DNA of 64,000 nt from Streptomyces sp. VRA16 Mangrove soil (GCF_017377775.1 NZ_JAFVLN010000015.1:1-64000); one strand, 5' to 3'. Positions 50,521 through 60,357 are shown, numbered from the stretch's first letter. Numbers and translations: made by a program. The notes: generated from the sequence alone by a model not told the origin.

Positions 50521-52218
50521 GTGCCGCAGGTGCCGCAGGTGCGACACGTACTCGACGTAGCCGCGATGCGCGCCTGGTGCTCACTGGCCCTGGAAGCACT
50601 GGGCAGAGAGCGGGCGGAGATCGACGCGATCAACGTCTATCCCGTGGCCGACGGGGACACCGGCACCAACCTGTACCTGACCGTGGAGTCCGCGCACCAG
50701 GCGGTCGAGGCAGTCTTCGCCGGGCTGGAACCCGCGACGCCCGCGCTCCCAGAAGTGATGCGTGCCATGGCGCACGGCGCCCTCATCGGGGCCCGGGGGA
50801 ACTCCGGAACGATCCTCGCCCAGCTGCTGCGCGGGATGTCTCAGGTGCTCGCCGACGACCGGATCCGTGACGCGGATCACGACGGTCCGGCCGACGGGGA
50901 GGCCCTGCGTCTCGCCCTGCGACGGGCCGCGGAATCCGCGCGTGAGGCCGTCGCCCACCCCGTGGAGGGCACCGTCCTCACGGTCGCGACGGCGGCCGCG
51001 GACGCCGCGACCGGCGTCGACGGCGACTGCGGGGACGTGGCACGGGCCGCCTACGAAGGCGCTTGTACGGCGCTCGCCGCGACACCGGGCCAGCTCGCGG
51101 TCCTAGGCAGCGCCGGGGTCGTGGACGCCGGCGGACGGGGGCTCGTGGCCGTGCTGGGGGCACTGAGCCAGGCCGTCTCCGGTGACGCCGTGCCCGTACG
51201 ACAGCAGCAGCCGCGGCAGATGGACGGGTACGCGCGCGTGGACGCCGTCCCCGCCAACGCCCTCCTTGAATGCTCCGAGGAGCACGGCGTCGCGGGACCC
51301 GCCTTCGAAGTCATCTATCTGCTGGAAGCCGACGACCGGGCCGTGGCCCGGCTGCGGACCCGGCTCGACGCCCTGGGGGACTCCCTGGTCGTCGTCGGCG
51401 GGGACGGGCTGTGGAACGTGCACGTCCATGTGGACGACGCGGGCGCGGCCGTCGAAGCGGGCGTGGAGGCCGGGCGGCCCTATCGCATCCGCATCACCCA
51501 CTTCGGGCTCGGCGACGTGCACGCCTCCCGCGGCTCCGCGCCGCCCCGTGAGCGTGCGCAGCGGGCCGTCGTCGCGGTCGTGCCCGGCGACGGGCTCGCG
51601 GGCCTGTATGCGGAGGCGGGCGCGACGACCGTTCCCGACCGTCCGGGGGAGCCGCCCGCCAGTGGCGAGCTGGTCGACGCGATCCGGCGCGCGCACGCGC
51701 GTGAGGTGGTGCTACTGCCGAACGACGCCGAGCTGCGGCACACTGCCGCCGCGGCCGCCGAGCAGGCCCGGTCCGAGGGCGTACGCGTCGCGCTCATTCC
51801 CACCCGGTCCGCCGTCCAGGGCATCGCCGCGCTCGCCGTGCACGAGCCCGATCGGCGCTTCGACGAGGACGTCGTCGCCATGACCTCGGCCGCGGGTGCG
51901 ACACGCTATGCCGAGCTGGCCGTCGCCGAGCGGCAGTCGTGGACCATGGCCGGCATCTGCCAGGCCGGGGACGTTCTCGGGCTCATCGACGGGGACGTGG
52001 CCGTGATCGGGAGCGCGGTGCCGGAGACCGCCCGGACCGTGCTCGACCGGATGCTCGCCGCGGGGGGTGAGCTGGTCACGCTCGTCCTGGGGGACGAGGT
52101 GCCCGACGAGGTCGCGGACGGGCTCGAGCGGCACGTCCGCGAGGCTCATCTCGCGGTGGACACCGTGGTGTACCGGGGTGGCCGGCAGTCGGCGTTGCTG
52201 CTGATCGGGGTCGAGTAG
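50521..52218 (+). CDS. DAK2 domain / fatty acid kinase-like protein
   Basis: 565 residues. The N-terminal DAK2 (dihydroxyacetone-kinase L-type) domain has INVYPVADGDTGTNLYLT (nucleotide/Mg site) and GARGNSGTILAQLLRG. The C-terminal half is the DegV-related region (about 340-565, EVVLLPNDAELRHTA ... LVTLVLGDEVPDEV). It is related to FakA, which phosphorylates fatty acids bound to FakB; that role is inferred. GTG 50521 sits 4 nt after AAGGAGG. A dedicated FakB gene is not in the window. Confidence 0.88.
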   Translation: MPQVPQVRHVLDVAAMRAWCSLALEALGRERAEIDAINVYPVADGDTGTNLYLTVESAHQAVEAVFAGLEPATPALPEVMRAMAHGALIGARGNSGTILAQLLRGMSQVLADDRIRDADHDGPADGEALRLALRRAAESAREAVAHPVEGTVLTVATAAADAATGVDGDCGDVARAAYEGACTALAATPGQLAVLGSAGVVDAGGRGLVAVLGALSQAVSGDAVPVRQQQPRQMDGYARVDAVPANALLECSEEHGVAGPAFEVIYLLEADDRAVARLRTRLDALGDSLVVVGGDGLWNVHVHVDDAGAAVEAGVEAGRPYRIRITHFGLGDVHASRGSAPPRERAQRAVVAVVPGDGLAGLYAEAGATTVPDRPGEPPASGELVDAIRRAHAREVVLLPNDAELRHTAAAAAEQARSEGVRVALIPTRSAVQGIAALAVHEPDRRFDEDVVAMTSAAGATRYAELAVAERQSWTMAGICQAGDVLGLIDGDVAVIGSAVPETARTVLDRMLAAGGELVTLVLGDEVPDEVADGLERHVREAHLAVDTVVYRGGRQSALLLIGVE

Positions 52219-52251
52219 AGCCGGAGCCGCGCCGTGGGCGGGGGCCTGCGG

Positions 52252-52358
52252 GAGCGCCTGCCCGGCGCCGTGGTGCCGCCTTGCCCACCCTGCCGCCCCA
52301 GGCGGCAGATTGCCCAAGGCGGCGCGGCAGCCGACCGGCGGCAGATTGCCCAAGGCGG
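52252..52358. repeat. Intergenic hairpin element, copy B plus half copy
   Basis: The 49-bp core at 52275-52323 matches copies A and C, with a related upstream segment from 52252. A second right arm only (GGCGGCAGATTGCCCAAGG and flanks) follows at 52335-52358. Lies between the DAK2 gene and the convergent TPR gene. Confidence 0.75.
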
Positions 52359-52404
52359 GCCGGGCCGTGGATGGTCCGAGGCGGCGGGGTGGGGGCAGAG
52401 GTGG

Positions 52405-55119
52405 CTATTGGAGTGTTGCTCGGGTTTCCGTTGCCTCCCGGGCGCGGTCCTCGTCGCCGGCCTCGGTGAACGCCGCCGCGGCCCGTTCCAGTTGGGTCGA
52501 GGCGTCCGCAGTCTCGCCGCGCCGGTCCAGGAGTTCCGCGAGCTGGCGGTGTGTGTGGCCCAGTTCGGACAGAAGGGCCGGTCGGTCGGCTTCCTCCGCA
52601 GCGAGCGCCTCCTGGCAGGTGCGGATCGCCGCGCCCATCAGTTCGCGCTCGTCGTCCTCGGACGCGGAGTCCAGCCAGGCACGCGCGCGCAGGCATCGCA
52701 CCACGGAGTGCACCTGTCCCATGGAGGCCCACAGCTCGCCCGCGCGCACGTAGGCGCGGTCCGCCTCCTCCGGGCGCCCCGCGCGGTCGAGAGCGTCCGC
52801 CGCCAGATGCGCGAGCACCGCGTGGTCGCGCTGCTCGGGCCAGTGCTGGGCGATCTCGGCCGCCTTCAGCCACGCCTCCGCGGACTGCAGGTGCTCGCCC
52901 AGCGTCCGGGCGCAGTCGCCGAGCCACCACCGGGCCTGCACGAGCGCGCCCTCGCCGTGGTCGTCGGCGGTCAGGTCGAGCAGCGCCGACTCCAGGACCT
53001 CCGCGGCCTCCGCCGTGCGTTCCACGCGCAGCAGATGACCGCCCAACTGGAAGCGCGCCCAGGCGCCGAACTCCCGCTCACCGGCCTCGTCGGCCCAGTG
53101 CGCGGCCTCCAGGGCGTGCTCGGACGCCTGCCCGAACCGGCCGTCCGAGGCGAGGACCTCGGCGAGCTGGAGGTGCAGCTGAGCGGCATCGACCGGCTCC
53201 CGGTAGCCGGCGCTGTGCTCCAGGGCGGCCCGCAGCGCCCGCTCGGCGCCCTCCACGTCCTCACGGTCCCGGGCGATCTCCGCAAGACGGAGATCGCAGT
53301 CCACGGCCACCCAGGGACGCTCCGCGGCGACATGCGCCGCTGACGCCTGCGCGTACAGGGCGGCGGCCTCCTCAGGGGCAGCGCGGTGCAGCGCGATGTC
53401 ACCGAGCATCGCGCGCGCCGACGCCCCCATGGAGACCAGCCGCGGCAGGTCGGCGAACGGCTCGGTCAGAGCCAGCAGCTGACGTGCGCAGGTCTCCGCC
53501 TCGGCGATCTGCTCGTCCCCGGAGTGGGCCTGCAGCAGGATCTGCGCGCGGCACGCCAGCACGGCTGCGGCGGGCCTGACCGTCGCGGCGTCGAGGCCGG
53601 AGAGGATCGCGAGCACCTGCTCGTAGGGCTCCCGCACCGCGGCCAGCGCCTCGTCCGTGCGCCCCTCGCGGGCGAGCGCGTACGCACTGCGCGCGCGGGC
53701 CGCCCTGGCCTCCGCGACGTCACCGGAAGCCTCGTACAACTCGGCCGCACGAACGAAGAGTTCGGCATCGCCTTTCAAGATCATCGCCCTGTAGTCGGCG
53801 ACCTCGGCGCGGTCGTGGACGGTGAGCTCCAGCCCCTCCTCCTCCGCGGCCCGCGCGGCCCTCTCCCAGGCGCGGCCCGCCTCCGGGCCGCCCACCTCGG
53901 CGGAGAGCCTGCGGGCCTCGTCGACCAGCGTCGCGGCGTCCGAGGGCTGCTCGGCGGGCGCGGGGCTCGCCGCGACGGACTTCACGGAGGCGGGCCGCAC
54001 GACCCGCACGCCCAGGGGGAGACGTTCGAGCAGGGGCCGCTGGTCCATGCGCTCCCTGACCCGTCGGCCCACATGGCCGGTGCCGTTGCGCTCGTCGAAG
54101 CGGGACGCCAGGGACAGCGCCTCCGCGCGCGCGTGCATGGCGAGTTCGGCCGCCGTCCAGGTCCGGCCCGCGGGCCCGGGAACCTGCTGCTCGCCCAGGC
54201 CCAGCTCCACCAGCCGGTCCGCCGTCAGGGCCGTCACGGCCAGGAACTCCATCAGGCCGTGCGGATTGCCGCTGTCCGTGAAGTACGCCGGCCGTTCCGC
54301 GAGGAGCTCCACGGCCCTGGCCTCGTTACCGGTCAGGGCGCAGAACTCCACGTGCGAGGCGAACGCGCCGCGCATGGACTCCATCTGCCGCACCAGGCGG
54401 TAGCCACGCAGATGGTGCGCGCGGGCCTCCTCGGGACGGCCCAGGCGCAGCAGCGGGAGCAGCGAGGCGGCGAGCGTGGCGTGCGGCTCGTGGGCGCACT
54501 TGTGCTCGCCCTCCAGGACGGGCCGCCACAGGTCCAGGGCCCGCTCGTCGTCCCTCAGGTCCGACTGGCGGGCGCCCTGCCCGTTCAGTTCACAGGCGTG
54601 ACAGTCCGCCATCTCGTCACGGTCGGCGGCCAGCCAGGCGTCGTACGCGCGCGTGGCCCGCTCTTCGTCACCCATGTGGTCGGCGACGTAGAACTCGCTC
54701 ATACGCACGGCCCGCTCGGAGTGCCCGGCCACCCGGTAGCGGTGCTCCATCTCGCCGAGCCACTTCTCCATGGAGGCGAGCGGGATGTGCGGCTGGTTGA
54801 GCATGCCGCCCGACATCCACTTGAAGACCCAGTGCAGCGCGTGCGTCTCGTGGGCGTCGAAGTCCTCGGGGCGCTCGTCCCACATGCGCAGCAGACGCGC
54901 GAAGGGGACGAACATCTTGTCCTTCTCGGAGCTGTAGTTGTACATCTGCAGCTGGTGGCCGAGCGCCTCGATCACGGCGAGGGGCTCGCCGAGCTTCTCG
55001 GCCTCGGCGAGCAGCAGCTCCGCGCGGGCGCCGCGGGCCGGACCCTCGGGCTGCGCCGCGTTCTCCGCCATCGCGCGCCGCAGCGCGTCCAGGTCCATGA
55101 TCCCGTCGGTTCCGCTCAT
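52405..55119 (-). CDS. Large TPR-like protein coupled to HSP90
   Basis: 904-residue protein composed almost wholly of TPR-like helical pairs, for example RAYDAWLAADRDEMADCHACEL, ERALRAALEHSAGYREPVDAAQLHLQLAEVLA and AESWLKAAEIA-type segments towards the C-terminus. No catalytic domain, signal peptide or membrane span is seen. ATG 55119 overlaps the HSP90 stop (ATGA), so it is translated from the same mRNA. By analogy to eukaryotic TPR co-chaperones it may be a partner of the HSP90 protein; this is inference. The stop lies just inside the hairpin-repeat-containing gap after DAK2. Confidence 0.85.
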   Translation of the reverse strand: MSGTDGIMDLDALRRAMAENAAQPEGPARGARAELLLAEAEKLGEPLAVIEALGHQLQMYNYSSEKDKMFVPFARLLRMWDERPEDFDAHETHALHWVFKWMSGGMLNQPHIPLASMEKWLGEMEHRYRVAGHSERAVRMSEFYVADHMGDEERATRAYDAWLAADRDEMADCHACELNGQGARQSDLRDDERALDLWRPVLEGEHKCAHEPHATLAASLLPLLRLGRPEEARAHHLRGYRLVRQMESMRGAFASHVEFCALTGNEARAVELLAERPAYFTDSGNPHGLMEFLAVTALTADRLVELGLGEQQVPGPAGRTWTAAELAMHARAEALSLASRFDERNGTGHVGRRVRERMDQRPLLERLPLGVRVVRPASVKSVAASPAPAEQPSDAATLVDEARRLSAEVGGPEAGRAWERAARAAEEEGLELTVHDRAEVADYRAMILKGDAELFVRAAELYEASGDVAEARAARARSAYALAREGRTDEALAAVREPYEQVLAILSGLDAATVRPAAAVLACRAQILLQAHSGDEQIAEAETCARQLLALTEPFADLPRLVSMGASARAMLGDIALHRAAPEEAAALYAQASAAHVAAERPWVAVDCDLRLAEIARDREDVEGAERALRAALEHSAGYREPVDAAQLHLQLAEVLASDGRFGQASEHALEAAHWADEAGEREFGAWARFQLGGHLLRVERTAEAAEVLESALLDLTADDHGEGALVQARWWLGDCARTLGEHLQSAEAWLKAAEIAQHWPEQRDHAVLAHLAADALDRAGRPEEADRAYVRAGELWASMGQVHSVVRCLRARAWLDSASEDDERELMGAAIRTCQEALAAEEADRPALLSELGHTHRQLAELLDRRGETADASTQLERAAAAFTEAGDEDRAREATETRATLQ

Positions 55120-56954
55120 CGGGCGTCGTCCTTTCCGGTGCCGGGGTGTGTGGCCCACTCCAGGAGGCCGATGAACGAGCGGTTGAGCAGCGCGGAGTCG
55201 GCGGGGCGCAGCGGACGCTGCGCCATCAGCAGCGCCTGCCCGTAGAGGGCCTCCGCGGCGGTGCCGATCAGCTCCGGGTCGCCCAGTGAACTCACCCTGC
55301 GGATCAGCGGGTTGAGGTGGTTGAGGACGAGACGCGCGCGGGGCGCGCTGCCGCGCAGGGAGCCCAGGATGCCCGCCCACAGGTCGTCGGCCTGGGCCTC
55401 GGCCTCCGCGCGCGCCTGCTCGTGGCGGGCCGCCCGGTCGTCCAGGTGCAGCGCGGGCACGGTCAGCGGGTGGAACGCGCGCAGGACGACGTCGCAGCCC
55501 AGCGGGTCGAGCCGGGTCCTGGCCGCAGTGAGGAACGCCGACAGGGCCAGCTCCTCGGCCGGGTCGACCGAGTCCAGGTGCGCGGTCACGGTGTCCGCGT
55601 CCAGCTCCGCCACGGGCGTGCCGGGGCGGACCGAGGGCAGCGCCTCGACCAGATCGGCGTCATACGTGTAACCGCCGTTGACCACCCCGATGCCCTGCGC
55701 CGAGGCGATCGGCGCGACCTGCCGGAACTCCTCCACGGTCCGCGTGAAGTGCACAACGGCGTGACGCTGCGCGAACTCCTCCAGGGAGAGCTGCCCGTCC
55801 GTCGTCTCGAACGGCAGCCACGGCAGCATCGTGCGCAGCATCTCCCCGTCGTGCCGCGCCAGGGACTTCACTCCCAGGTGGTGCACCGACAAGAAGGCGG
55901 CGAGCCGCTCGGGATCCCCGGCGGCGAGCGCCGTCAGCCACTCCCGGATGCGCTCGCCCAGGGCCTCCCGCACGGCGGCCAGGGTCTCGTCCTCGTACAG
56001 GGACTCGCGCGACGCCGTGGGACGCAGGCTGTCCGTGTCGAGGACACAGCGCACGAAGAAGGCCCAGTCGGGCAGCAACTGCTCGGCCCGCTCGGTCAGG
56101 AGCATGCCCTTCAGGTGCACGCGGTGGCCCGCGCGCTGCGCCGGGCTGACCGCCTGCGGCAGCACGTGCGCGACGCCCCGGATCCCCGCGAGCGGCACGT
56201 CGAGCTCGATCGAGTCCAGTGGCGTGAACCCGAACAGGTCGTGGCAGTGGCGGGCCAGCGCCACCCGGCGGGCGGCCGGGCTCGGATACGTACGGTTCCA
56301 GACGGCCGGAAGGTCGGTCACCGGCGTCTCGCCCACGCGCACGTCGTACGGCAGCAGCGAGCCGAAGTCCCGCGCCAGCGTCAGCACGCGCTCCTCGGTG
56401 AGCCACTCGGCGGCGCCCGCGCGGGCCTCCAGATGAACCGTCGTGCCCGGTTCGGCGCGGGCCGCGTCCGGGAGCGTACGGACCGTGTACGAACCGTCGT
56501 CCCGGGCCGTCCACTCGACCGGCGGCGCGTCAGGCGTCCGCGCGCTGCGGCTGACCACGCGGATCCGCTCGGCCACCACGAAGCACGCGAGCAGGCCGAT
56601 GCCGAACTGGCCCAGGAAGTCGGCGCGGGCCGACTCCAGGCCGTCACCGCGCTTGGAGCTGCGGCCGATCGTGGCGAGCAGACTGTGCACGTCCGCCTCG
56701 GTCAGACCGATCCCGGAGTCCTCGACCCGCAGCGAGCCGTTCTCGGCGAACAGTCGCACGGTGGCGGGGGAGTCGGGCTGCTCGGCGCGGCGCGCGGTGA
56801 TGGCGTCCACCGCGTTCTGCAGCAACTCGCGCAGGTAGACCTTCGGGCTGGAGTACAGGTGGTGGGAGAGCAGGTCGACGAGACCGCGCAGGTCGACCTG
56901 GAACGTGTGGGGCGCCGCAGCGCGCCGGGCATCGTGAGAAGTCTGGGAATCCAT
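55116..56954 (-). CDS. HSP90 family protein (HtpG-like)
   Basis: 612 residues, near the length of E. coli HtpG. The N-terminal GHKL ATPase is intact: YLRELLQNAVDAI (catalytic Glu, Asn), VEDSGIGLTE, and the lid motif FLGQFGIGLLACF. The middle domain has LPDWAFFVRCVLDTDSLRPTASRESL, equivalent to the HtpG RGVVDSxDLPLNxSRE region with the active-site Arg-Glu. The C-terminal dimerisation domain is divergent. Likely an ATP-dependent chaperone with a dedicated TPR partner encoded next. Divergent from recG across a 163-bp gap. Confidence 0.9.
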   Translation of the reverse strand: MDSQTSHDARRAAAPHTFQVDLRGLVDLLSHHLYSSPKVYLRELLQNAVDAITARRAEQPDSPATVRLFAENGSLRVEDSGIGLTEADVHSLLATIGRSSKRGDGLESARADFLGQFGIGLLACFVVAERIRVVSRSARTPDAPPVEWTARDDGSYTVRTLPDAARAEPGTTVHLEARAGAAEWLTEERVLTLARDFGSLLPYDVRVGETPVTDLPAVWNRTYPSPAARRVALARHCHDLFGFTPLDSIELDVPLAGIRGVAHVLPQAVSPAQRAGHRVHLKGMLLTERAEQLLPDWAFFVRCVLDTDSLRPTASRESLYEDETLAAVREALGERIREWLTALAAGDPERLAAFLSVHHLGVKSLARHDGEMLRTMLPWLPFETTDGQLSLEEFAQRHAVVHFTRTVEEFRQVAPIASAQGIGVVNGGYTYDADLVEALPSVRPGTPVAELDADTVTAHLDSVDPAEELALSAFLTAARTRLDPLGCDVVLRAFHPLTVPALHLDDRAARHEQARAEAEAQADDLWAGILGSLRGSAPRARLVLNHLNPLIRRVSSLGDPELIGTAAEALYGQALLMAQRPLRPADSALLNRSFIGLLEWATHPGTGKDDAR

Positions 56955-57117
56955 CGTCGCTGCGCCGGTGGGGGGACGGGCGACGGCGCGGGTCGGGCGG
57001 CCCTGCGATGAGGTGACCGCGAGAAGGGTCGGAAGGCGGTCATCCTAGGGCCCGCAAGCCGCTGCTGACCAGGAGTTTTCGGGGACCTGCGAAGGATTGT
57101 CAGTGGAGTGGTGTGCA

Positions 57118-59322
57118 ATGGATCTCGTGCCTGCGCTCGAAGAACCGTTGAAGAAAGTGCTCGGCCCTCCCACCGCGAAGGTGATGGCCGAGCACCTGGA
57201 CCTGCACACCGTCGGTGACCTGCTCCACCACTACCCGCGCAGATACGCCGAGCGCGGTGAGCTCACGCGCCTGGCGGAGCTGCCCCTGGACGAGCACGTC
57301 ACGGTGGTCGCCCAGGTCGCGACCGCGCGCGTGCTGAAGTTCAACAACGGCAGGGGCCAGCGCCTGGAGGTCACCATCACCGACGGCAGCGGGCAGGTCC
57401 AGCTCGTCTTCTTCGGCAAGGGCATCCACAAGCCCCACAAGGATCTGCTGCCGGGCACGCGCGCGATGTTCGCCGGCAAGGTCTCCCTGTTCAACCGGAA
57501 GATGCAACTGGCGCATCCGGCCTATCAGTTGCTGCACGTCGACTCCACGGAGGACGCTGCCGAGGCCGTCGGCGCCTGGGCCGGGGCGTTGCTGCCGATC
57601 TACCCGGCCACGGCCAAGCTGGAGTCCTGGAAGATCTCCACCTCCGTCGACGTGGTGCTGCCCAGCGCCCAGGAGGCCATCGACCCGCTGCCGGAGTCGC
57701 TGCGCGAGGGGCGCGGACTCGTCCCGCTGCCGGAGGCCCTGCTCAAGATCCACCGGCCGCACACCAAGAACGACATCGAAGAGGCCCGTGCCCGTCTCAA
57801 GTGGGACGAGGCGTTCGTCCTCCAAGTCGCCCTCGCCCGGCGCCGGTTCGCGGACACCCAGCTGACCGCCGTCGCGCGCGTGCCGCAGCCCGACGGCCTC
57901 CTCACAGCCTTCGACGCGAAGCTCCCGTTCACGCTCACCGACGGCCAGCGGAAGGTCTCCAAGGAGATCTTCGACGACCTGGCCACCGAGCATCCGATGC
58001 ACCGGCTGCTCCAGGGAGAGGTCGGCTCGGGCAAGACGATGGTCGCCCTGCGCGCCATGCTCGCCGTCGTCGACGCGGGCGGGCAGGCCGCGATGCTGGC
58101 GCCCACGGAGGTCCTCGCCCAGCAGCACCACCGCTCGATCACCGAGATGATGGGCGAGCTGGCCGAGGGCGGCATGCTCGGCGGCGCCGAGCACTCCACC
58201 AAGGTGGTGCTGCTCACCGGCTCCATGGGCACCGCCGCGCGCAAGCAGGCGCTGCTCGACCTCGTCACCGGTGAGGCCGGCATCGTCATCGGCACCCACG
58301 CGCTGATCGAGGACAAGGTGCAGTTCCACGACCTGGGCCTGGTCGTCGTGGACGAACAGCACCGGTTCGGTGTCGAGCAGCGCGACGCCCTGCGCTCCAA
58401 GGGCAAGCAGCCGCCGCACCTGCTCGTCATGACCGCGACGCCGATCCCGCGCACGGTCGCGATGACCGTCTTCGGCGACCTGGAGACGTCGGTCCTCGAC
58501 CAGCTGCCGGCCGGACGTTCGCCCATCGCCAGCCACGTCGTGCCCGCCGCCGACAAGCCGCACTTCCTGGCGCGCGCGTGGGAGCGCGTACGCGAGGAGG
58601 TGGGCAACGGGCATCAGGCGTACGTCGTCTGTCCGCGCATCGGGGACGACGAGGACGAGAAGAAGAGCAAGACCAAGAAGAAGACCGCGGAGGACGAGGC
58701 CGAGAAGCGGCCTCCGCTCGCCGTGCTGGAGGTCGCGGAGGAGCTGGCGCGCGGGCCGCTCCAGGGGCTCAAGGTCGAGGTGCTGCACGGGCGGATGCAC
58801 CCCGACGACAAGGATGCGGTGATGCGGCGGTTCGCCGCGGGCGAGACGGATGTGCTCGTCGCCACGACCGTCATCGAGGTCGGGGTGAACGTGCCCAACG
58901 CGACGGCGATGGTGATCATGGACGCCGACCGGTTCGGGGTCTCGCAGCTGCACCAGCTGCGCGGGCGCGTGGGGCGTGGTTCCGCGGCGGGGCTGTGTCT
59001 GCTGGTCACCGAGATGCCCGAGGCGAGTCCTGCGCGGGCGCGGCTCGGGGCCGTCGCCTCCACGCTCGACGGGTTCGAGCTGTCGCGGATCGACCTGGAG
59101 CAGCGGCGGGAGGGAGATGTGCTGGGGCAGGCGCAGTCCGGTGTGCGGTCCTCCTTGCGGATGCTGGCCGTGATCGAGGACGAGGAGATCATCGGGGAGG
59201 CGCGGGAGGAGGCGACCCGGGTGGTGGCCGCTGATCCGGACCTGGAGCGGTTGCCGGGGTTGCGTACGGCGTTGGACGCGTTGCTGGATGCGGAGCGGGA
59301 GCAGTACCTGGACAAGGGGTGA
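57118..59322 (+). CDS. recG: ATP-dependent DNA helicase RecG
   Basis: Branched-DNA helicase remodelling stalled forks and Holliday junctions. 734 residues: an N-terminal wedge/OB domain (RRYAERGELTRLAEL ... VEVTITDGSGQVQLVFFG-like), helicase motif I LLQGEVGSGKTMVA, motif II VVDEQHRFGV, motif III MTATPIPRTVAM, and motifs V-VI VATTVIEVGVNVPNATAMV and QLHQLRGRVGRG. An acidic/Lys-rich insertion (DDEDEKKSKTKKK) lies near residue 515. ATG 57118 is in the family-typical position; GGAG is 10 nt upstream. Confidence 0.95.
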   Translation: MDLVPALEEPLKKVLGPPTAKVMAEHLDLHTVGDLLHHYPRRYAERGELTRLAELPLDEHVTVVAQVATARVLKFNNGRGQRLEVTITDGSGQVQLVFFGKGIHKPHKDLLPGTRAMFAGKVSLFNRKMQLAHPAYQLLHVDSTEDAAEAVGAWAGALLPIYPATAKLESWKISTSVDVVLPSAQEAIDPLPESLREGRGLVPLPEALLKIHRPHTKNDIEEARARLKWDEAFVLQVALARRRFADTQLTAVARVPQPDGLLTAFDAKLPFTLTDGQRKVSKEIFDDLATEHPMHRLLQGEVGSGKTMVALRAMLAVVDAGGQAAMLAPTEVLAQQHHRSITEMMGELAEGGMLGGAEHSTKVVLLTGSMGTAARKQALLDLVTGEAGIVIGTHALIEDKVQFHDLGLVVVDEQHRFGVEQRDALRSKGKQPPHLLVMTATPIPRTVAMTVFGDLETSVLDQLPAGRSPIASHVVPAADKPHFLARAWERVREEVGNGHQAYVVCPRIGDDEDEKKSKTKKKTAEDEAEKRPPLAVLEVAEELARGPLQGLKVEVLHGRMHPDDKDAVMRRFAAGETDVLVATTVIEVGVNVPNATAMVIMDADRFGVSQLHQLRGRVGRGSAAGLCLLVTEMPEASPARARLGAVASTLDGFELSRIDLEQRREGDVLGQAQSGVRSSLRMLAVIEDEEIIGEAREEATRVVAADPDLERLPGLRTALDALLDAEREQYLDKG

Positions 59323-59353
59323 GCCCGGGCCGGCTCAGGGCGGGAACGGCTTT

Positions 59354-59428
59354 GGCCGGGGCCGGGGCCGGGGCCGGGGGCCGAGGCCGGGGCGGGGGCC
59401 GAGGTCGGGGCCGAGGTCGGGGCCGACT
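59354..59428. repeat. GC hexanucleotide repeat after recG
   Basis: (GGCCGG)n grading into 12-bp GGCCGAGGTCGG-type units. Low-complexity, non-coding, in the 438-bp recG-rsmD gap. Confidence 0.8.
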
Positions 59429-59500
59429 GGAGCGCTCGCCCCGCGCCGGGGGCCGCCTTGCCCACCCTGCCGCCCTTGGCGGCAGATTGCCCAAGGCGGG
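59429..59500. repeat. Intergenic hairpin element, copy C
   Basis: Includes the GGAGCGCTCGCCCCGCG leader segment (59429 on) and the 49-bp hairpin core (59452-59500), matching copy A almost base for base. Lies between recG and rsmD. Confidence 0.75.
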
Positions 59501-59526
59501 ACGTGGCGGGGCGGCGGCTTGCCAAA

Positions 59527-59634
59527 GCGGTGGGGTCGGACAGTTGCCCGCGGCGCTGGCCCCGTGGTCGCCTGAGGCAGGCGGTGGGGCGGGCCGTTGC
59601 CCGCGGCGGTGGGCCCGGTGGTTGCCTGAGGCGG
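59527..59634. repeat. Two tandem 54-bp repeats upstream of rsmD
   Basis: Units 59527-59580 and 59581-59634 share GCGGTGGGG, GTTGCCCGCGGCG and GCCTGAGGC blocks. They are themselves rich in TTGCC / GAGGC elements related to the hairpin family. Confidence 0.75.
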
Positions 59635-59760
59635 GTGGGGGGCGGGTGGTGGGTTGCTCAGTTTGCTTCGTTGCCCAGGGCGGCGGTCGTGCGCGCCCCC
59701 TGAGAGACTGGACCCCTACGAGTCAGTTCAGCCCCTCTGTGACAAGGACCGAGAACCGAG

Positions 59761-60357
59761 ATGACCCGCGTGATCGCCGGGAAGGCCGGCGGACGCCGTC
59801 TGGCCGTGCCGCCGGGGAACGGCACCCGCCCCACCTCCGACCGGGCGCGCGAGGGCCTCTTCTCCACCTGGCAGGCGCTGCTCGGCACCCTCGACGGCAC
59901 TCGCGTCGCCGACCTCTACGCGGGCTCCGGAGCCGTCGGCCTGGAGGCGCTCTCGCGCGGCTCCGCGCACGCGCTGCTCGTCGAGGCCGACGCCCGCGCG
60001 GCCCGCACGATCCGCGAGAACATCAAGGCCCTCGGCCTGCCCGGAGCGGAGGCACGTACCGGAAAAGCGGAACAAGTCGTCACCGGAGAGCCGCCGGCCA
60101 CCCCCTACGACCTGGTCTTTCTCGACCCTCCGTACGCGGTCTCGGACGACGATCTTCGGGAGATCCTGCTCACACTCCGCACTCAGGGCTGGCTCGCGGA
60201 CGAAGCGCTCGTCACCGTGGAGCGCAGCACCAGAGGCGGCGAATTCCGGTGGCCTGACGGTTTCGAGGGACTGAGGTCCCGTCGTTACGGCGAGGGCACG
60301 TTTTGGTACGGTCGCGCCGCCTTGAACACCACCCTCACGTGCGACGACGCACGATGA
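59761..60357 (+). CDS. rsmD: 16S rRNA (guanine(966)-N2)-methyltransferase
   Basis: 198-residue SAM-dependent methyltransferase. N-terminal MTRVIAGKAGGRRLAVPPG and RPTSDRAREGLFSTW are typical of RsmD. The SAM motif is VADLYAGSGAVGLEALSRG and the N-methyltransferase motif IV is DLVFLDPPY. ATG 59761. It shares a transcript with coaD. Confidence 0.95.
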   Translation: MTRVIAGKAGGRRLAVPPGNGTRPTSDRAREGLFSTWQALLGTLDGTRVADLYAGSGAVGLEALSRGSAHALLVEADARAARTIRENIKALGLPGAEARTGKAEQVVTGEPPATPYDLVFLDPPYAVSDDDLREILLTLRTQGWLADEALVTVERSTRGGEFRWPDGFEGLRSRRYGEGTFWYGRAALNTTLTCDDAR

